Position numbers and translations under genes: made by a program. The notes beneath the pieces are model-generated. The model made no database searches, was not told the origin of the DNA, and saw only the letters and a program-made list of their open reading frames with translations. 10,494 nucleotides of DNA from Xanthomonas translucens pv. translucens DSM 18974 (GTDB lineage Bacteria > Pseudomonadota > Gammaproteobacteria > Xanthomonadales > Xanthomonadaceae). This document shows positions 7,721 to 10,494 of this stretch, one piece after another (position 1 is the first letter of the stretch; every line of letters starts with the position of its first letter). The stretch is taken from the NCBI RefSeq assembly GCF_000331775.1, contig NZ_CAPJ01000071.1:1-10494 (forward strand), read 5' to 3'.

Positions 7721-8326
7721 ATGACTTCACCCACGCAGGCCGACGCCGGCACCCCGCTCTCCACAGGGCTAGCGCATTCGCCGCGCCCATCCGCAAGCGC
7801 AGGCTTGCCGCGGCCAATGGTGGTCCTGCACTGGCTCACCGTGCTGTGCCTGGTGCTGGCGGCGAGCCTGATCCTGCTGCGCGAAGAGGTCGAGGGCCGC
7901 GCCGTACGCCAATGGTTGCTGGAGGGACACCGGCATTTCGGCCTGTTCGTGCTCGGCCTGTTCTTCCTGCGCGTGGCGCTGCGCCTGCGCCTTGGCAAAC
8001 GCCACGATGCCGATGCCGCCTCGCCGCTGCTGCGCGCGCTCGCCGGGCTCACCCATGTGGTCATGTACGCGCTGCTGCTGACCCTGCCGGTGCTGGGCTG
8101 GGCGCTGAGCCAGTCCATGGGCAAGCCGGTGCATCTGTTCGCGATCACCCTTCCCGAGTTGGTCGCCCCCGATCCGGATCTGGCCGACACGCTCGGCGCC
8201 TGGCACGTGGATGCCGCCTGGGCGCTGCTCGGGCTGATCCTGCTGCATATCGGTGCCGCGCTGTGGCACCACTTCGTACGCCGCGACGACACGCTGCGGC
8301 GAATGCTGCGCTTCCGCCGCGGCTGA
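7721..8326 (+). CDS. Cytochrome b561 (CybB-type diheme inner-membrane cytochrome b)
   Basis: A 201-residue protein with four membrane helices (about 34-54, 70-88, 110-130 and 160-184), matching the bacterial b561 family. Such proteins carry two b-type hemes and pass electrons to or from the quinone pool; E. coli CybB has been described as a superoxide:ubiquinone oxidoreductase. Candidate heme-ligand histidines are His37 (VVLHWLT), His70 or His72 (GHRHFG), His112 (THVVMY) and His176 (LLHIGAALWHH); the tail RRDDTLRRMLRFRR is typical. About 30 Pro/Ser/Ala-rich residues precede helix 1, longer than in CybB. The ATG at 7721 is chosen because an AGGG lies 9 nt upstream; the internal ATG (residue 33) would leave almost nothing before helix 1. 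First gene of a three-gene plus-strand set, 60 bp before the cytochrome-porin. Confidence 0.88.
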   Translation: MTSPTQADAGTPLSTGLAHSPRPSASAGLPRPMVVLHWLTVLCLVLAASLILLREEVEGRAVRQWLLEGHRHFGLFVLGLFFLRVALRLRLGKRHDADAASPLLRALAGLTHVVMYALLLTLPVLGWALSQSMGKPVHLFAITLPELVAPDPDLADTLGAWHVDAAWALLGLILLHIGAALWHHFVRRDDTLRRMLRFRRG

Positions 8327-8373
8327 GCCGCGTCTTACGCCCTTCCCTCGTCCGCCGCCGCGCCGACCCGCTC

Positions 8374-8378
8374 AAGGA
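8374..8378 (+). promoter_or_regulatory. Ribosome-binding site of the cytochrome-porin gene
   Basis: AAGGA lies 8 nt upstream of the ATG at 8387 and supports that start; the resulting protein begins with a normal signal peptide. The 60-bp gap after the b561 stop contains no hairpin that looks like a terminator. Confidence 0.6.
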
Positions 8379-8386
8379 CCACCCGC

Positions 8387-9748
8387 ATGCAGACCATACC
8401 GTCTTCTCCTTCCTTCTTCCGCGCCGCCAGGCTGCGTGGCGCCGAGCAGGCCCTGCTGTGGTCCACGCTGGGCTCGCTGTTGCTGCTGGTCAGCCCGCGC
8501 GCCGCGGCGGTGCCGGCGTTCGCGCGGCAGACCGGCTCCTCCTGCGCGGACTGCCACATCGGCGCCTACGGCCCGGCGCTGACCCCGTACGGCATGCGCT
8601 TCAAGCTCAACGGCTATACCGACAGCGACGGCAACGGGACCAAGATCCCGGCCTCGGCGCAGCTCACCGGCACCCGCAGCGTGCCGGTGCGCGGCAAGAC
8701 CAACAACCAGCTCAGCGAGGCCGACCTGTACCTGGCCGGCCGGGTCAGCGACAACATCGGCGGCTACATCAAGGTCTCCAGCAGCAACAACGGCAAGGAC
8801 AAGTTCACCACCAAGCTGGACAACGTGGACCTGCGCTTCGTCGCCAAGACCTTCAAGCTCGGCGGCAAGGACGCGCTGCTCGGGGTCAGCGTCAACAACA
8901 ATCCCGGCAGCCAGGATCCGATCGGCATGCTGCCCAACGCCTCCGGCCTGGGTCCGGCCTCGGCCTACGCCAGCTCCACCACCCTGCTCAACCAGTCCTC
9001 GCTGTCCAACCGGGTGATCGGCACCAGCGTCTATGGCGTGTACGACCGTAACTGGTACGGCGAGATCGGCACTTACAACGCGTTGCCGGTCTCCACCCAG
9101 GACGACCTCGGCTACGCGGTCGGCGGCGACCCGGGCAAGCTCAGCGACACCGGCTACCTGCGCCTGAGCTACATGAAGGACCTGAAGAAGCAGTTCTTCT
9201 CCGCCGGCGTGGTCGCCCTGACCACCCAGCGCCAGCTGCCGCGCAGCAGCGGCCCGCGCGACGACTTCACCGACCTGGGCTACGACCTGAACTACCAGTT
9301 CCTGGGCACCCGCGAGCACATCCTCAAACTCGGCTATCTCAACATCTACGAACGCCGCCGCTACGGCAGCGCGCTGATCGACCCGGCCGATCCCAGTGTG
9401 GCCGGACTGCGCCGCGGCAGCATCCGCGACCAGTCGATCAACCTCAACTACACCTACAAGCAGAGCTACAGCCTGTTGCTGGCGCACTTCATCAATACCG
9501 GCTCGGACGACGCGTTCCGCTACCGCCCGTACGGCGCGCCGGACACCACCAGCAACCTGATCAGCGCCTCCTGGGCGCCGTTCGGCAAGGACGATTCCTT
9601 CACCTCGATCGCCAACCTGCGCCTGTCCGCCAGCTGGTTCCGTTTCAGCAAGTTCAACGGCAGCACCGGCAACGTGTTCGGCGCCCTGCCGGTGACCCGG
9701 CCACACGACCTGAACCAGTTCTCGCTGGCGCTGAGCCTCGCCTTTTGA
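8387..9748 (+). CDS. Outer-membrane beta-barrel with N-terminal monoheme cytochrome c (Cyc2-like architecture)
   Basis: A 453-residue protein. A signal peptide (about 1-41, ending SPRAAA) is followed directly by VPAFARQTGSSCADCH (42-57), a single CXXCH heme site (Cys53, Cys56, His57), then ALTPYGMRFKLNGYT (64-78). The remainder, from about 88, is alternating amphipathic strands with Tyr/Trp-rich girdles and short turns. It ends LALSLAF with a terminal Phe, the usual BAM recognition signal, so an outer-membrane barrel is expected. One heme fused to the start of a porin is the architecture of Cyc2, the outer-membrane iron oxidase of Acidithiobacillus and relatives, and the FARQTG-CXXCH-LTP-G-FK-GY pattern resembles it. 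Met70 is the nearest possible distal ligand. Iron oxidation is not shown; other extracellular redox partners, or a structural role, remain possible. It lies between a b561 gene and a cytochrome c gene. Confidence 0.8.
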   Translation: MQTIPSSPSFFRAARLRGAEQALLWSTLGSLLLLVSPRAAAVPAFARQTGSSCADCHIGAYGPALTPYGMRFKLNGYTDSDGNGTKIPASAQLTGTRSVPVRGKTNNQLSEADLYLAGRVSDNIGGYIKVSSSNNGKDKFTTKLDNVDLRFVAKTFKLGGKDALLGVSVNNNPGSQDPIGMLPNASGLGPASAYASSTTLLNQSSLSNRVIGTSVYGVYDRNWYGEIGTYNALPVSTQDDLGYAVGGDPGKLSDTGYLRLSYMKDLKKQFFSAGVVALTTQRQLPRSSGPRDDFTDLGYDLNYQFLGTREHILKLGYLNIYERRRYGSALIDPADPSVAGLRRGSIRDQSINLNYTYKQSYSLLLAHFINTGSDDAFRYRPYGAPDTTSNLISASWAPFGKDDSFTSIANLRLSASWFRFSKFNGSTGNVFGALPVTRPHDLNQFSLALSLAF

Positions 9749-9777
9749 GCACCTCTTTCCCCCACGCACGGATCGTC

Positions 9778-10176
9778 ATGAAACCAGCCAACCGATTTCC
9801 CCTGTGGTGCACCATGATGGCCAGCCTGCTGCCGCTGGGCGTCGCGCTCGCGCCCGCTGCACATGCCGGCGGTGGCCTGCCCGGCGCCGGCGTGTTCGCC
9901 AGCGAATGCGCCGAATGCCACAGCGCGGCGCCAGGCAAGAACAAGAAAGGTCCGACCCTGTACGGCGTGGTCGGGCGCAGCGCGGGCAGCGTGCCGGACT
10001 ACCGCTACTCGGACGCGATGAAGAAGACCCAGTGGACCTGGAGCGACGACAAGCTGCGCAGCTACCTGTCGCAGCCGGCGTCCAAGGGCATTCCCGGCGC
10101 CAACATGAAATACGACGGGCTCGACGACAGCAAGCAGCTGGAGGAGCTGATCGCCTATCTGCATTCTCTGCATTGA
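9778..10176 (+). CDS. Periplasmic class I cytochrome c (c2/c550-like)
   Basis: A 132-residue precursor. A signal peptide (about 1-30, ending AHA) leads to a mature protein of about 100 residues. CAECH (44-48) binds one heme covalently, with His48 as the axial ligand. KKGPTLYGVVGR (56-67) and YRYSDAMKK (75-83) match the c2/c550 and mitochondrial-type fold, and Met110 in GIPGANMKY (104-112) is the expected distal ligand. It ends with the usual C-terminal helix (118-131). As a soluble one-electron carrier it could connect the b561 protein with the outer-membrane cytochrome-porin, whose gene ends 29 bp upstream. The ATG at 9778 is preferred over a TTG at 9745 because it begins a normal signal peptide (MKPANRF); no strong ribosome-binding site is visible, so coupling to the porin gene is possible. 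Confidence 0.92.
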   Translation: MKPANRFPLWCTMMASLLPLGVALAPAAHAGGGLPGAGVFASECAECHSAAPGKNKKGPTLYGVVGRSAGSVPDYRYSDAMKKTQWTWSDDKLRSYLSQPASKGIPGANMKYDGLDDSKQLEELIAYLHSLH

Positions 10177-10195
10177 CGTGCGCGGAAGTGAAGGC

Positions 10196-10235
10196 GACAC
10201 CCGATCGCGCCCTCTTCGAAACTGAACCGGGTGTC
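10196..10235. repeat. 8-bp inverted repeat downstream of the cytochrome c gene
   Basis: GACACCCG (10196-10203) and CGGGTGTC (10228-10235) are perfect reverse complements around a 24-nt loop, starting 20 bp after the cytochrome c stop. It is placed where a terminator for the cytochrome operon would be expected, but no T-run follows on either strand, so a rho-independent terminator is not supported. Confidence 0.3.
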
Positions 10236-10374
10236 CACAAGCCGGCGCGCGGCACGGCGCAGCCGGGCGGCGATGCCGATAATACCGACCCGCCGCGGGG
10301 AGCGCGCGGTCCGGCATTGCCGCCGCCCGGCCCCGAGCGTTCCCCGCGATCCGACCTGCCACCATCGAGCGACC

Positions 10375-10494
10375 GTGCACAACCGCCCTTCCGCCGCCCC
10401 GCTCCCTGTCTGCGCGCGCCATGCCTGCAGCCGCTGCCCACGGCCGCGTCGGCCGCCGGCGTCCTGCGTGCGCCGGCTGATCGGCATGGCCGCG
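10375..10494 (+). CDS. Possible start of a further gene (partial, runs off right edge)
   Basis: A frame stays open from a GTG at 10375 to the edge. Other in-frame starts are a GTG at 10468, which would give MRRLIGMAA (two basic residues then hydrophobic ones, like the start of a signal peptide or first helix), and an ATG at 10486. No start has a clear ribosome-binding site, and the frame is short, so this may be chance in GC-rich DNA. The stretch 10177-10374 before it holds only the inverted repeat listed above. Confidence 0.2.
   Translation, partial: MHNRPSAAPLPVCARHACSRCPRPRRPPASCVRRLIGMAA

Noticed and set aside
9520..9527. GGCGGTAG on the minus strand, matching the ops/JUMPstart core of polysaccharide operons
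   Set aside because: It lies inside the cytochrome-porin gene, about 2 kb upstream of fdtA; a chance match is more likely.
9745..9777. TTG start for the cytochrome c gene, overlapping the porin stop
   Set aside because: It would put 11 residues in front of a normal signal peptide; the ATG at 9778 is the simpler start.
10196..10235. Rho-independent terminator for the cytochrome operon
   Set aside because: The 8-bp stem has a 24-nt loop and no following T-run, so it is kept only as an inverted repeat.
10278..10283. GATAAT as a possible -10 element before the right-edge frame
   Set aside because: No acceptable -35 sequence lies 16-18 bp upstream, and the gene it would serve is itself doubtful.

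Overview
The window is high-GC DNA (roughly two thirds G+C by eye) with no obvious drop in G+C. Gene content and codon pattern suggest a gammaproteobacterium, most likely Xanthomonadaceae (Xanthomonas or a near relative); this is an inference from style and content, not a search. Two opposed blocks share a divergent intergenic region of about 250 bp (7469-7720). No tRNA, rRNA, transposase, IS end or CRISPR array was seen.

Left block, minus strand, 7468 down to the left edge: eight complete genes plus the first four codons of a ninth, packed with 1-14 nt overlaps or 4-nt gaps. It reads as part of a Wzx/Wzy-dependent surface polysaccharide (probably O-antigen) operon. In transcription order: an FdtA-type dTDP-4-keto-6-deoxyhexose 3,4-ketoisomerase; a PglD/NeuD-like left-handed beta-helix acyltransferase; a five-bladed beta-propeller protein related to GH43/GINT1_N; a FemAB-like GNAT protein; an FdtB-type PLP sugar aminotransferase; a WzxE-like flippase; a family 2 glycosyltransferase; a Wzy-like polymerase; and the start of another gene. 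FdtA and FdtB together should make a dTDP-3-amino-3,6-dideoxyhexose (Fuc3N or Qui3N type), which the acyltransferase may acylate. The sugar would enter a lipid-linked repeat unit that Wzx flips and Wzy polymerises. The dTDP-glucose supply genes (rmlA/rmlB), the initiating phosphosugar transferase and other glycosyltransferases are not in the window.

Right block, plus strand, 7721-10176: a four-helix cytochrome b561, an outer-membrane beta-barrel with an N-terminal single-heme CXXCH site (architecture of Cyc2-type cytochrome-porin fusions), and a small periplasmic class I cytochrome c. Together they could form an inner-membrane to periplasm to outer-membrane electron path. This is the most interesting part of the window.

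The divergent region holds two abutting small palindromes just upstream of fdtA and a perfect 10-bp inverted repeat with a 43-nt loop. The last ~320 bp contain an 8-bp inverted repeat after the cytochrome gene and possibly the start of a further plus-strand gene running off the edge.
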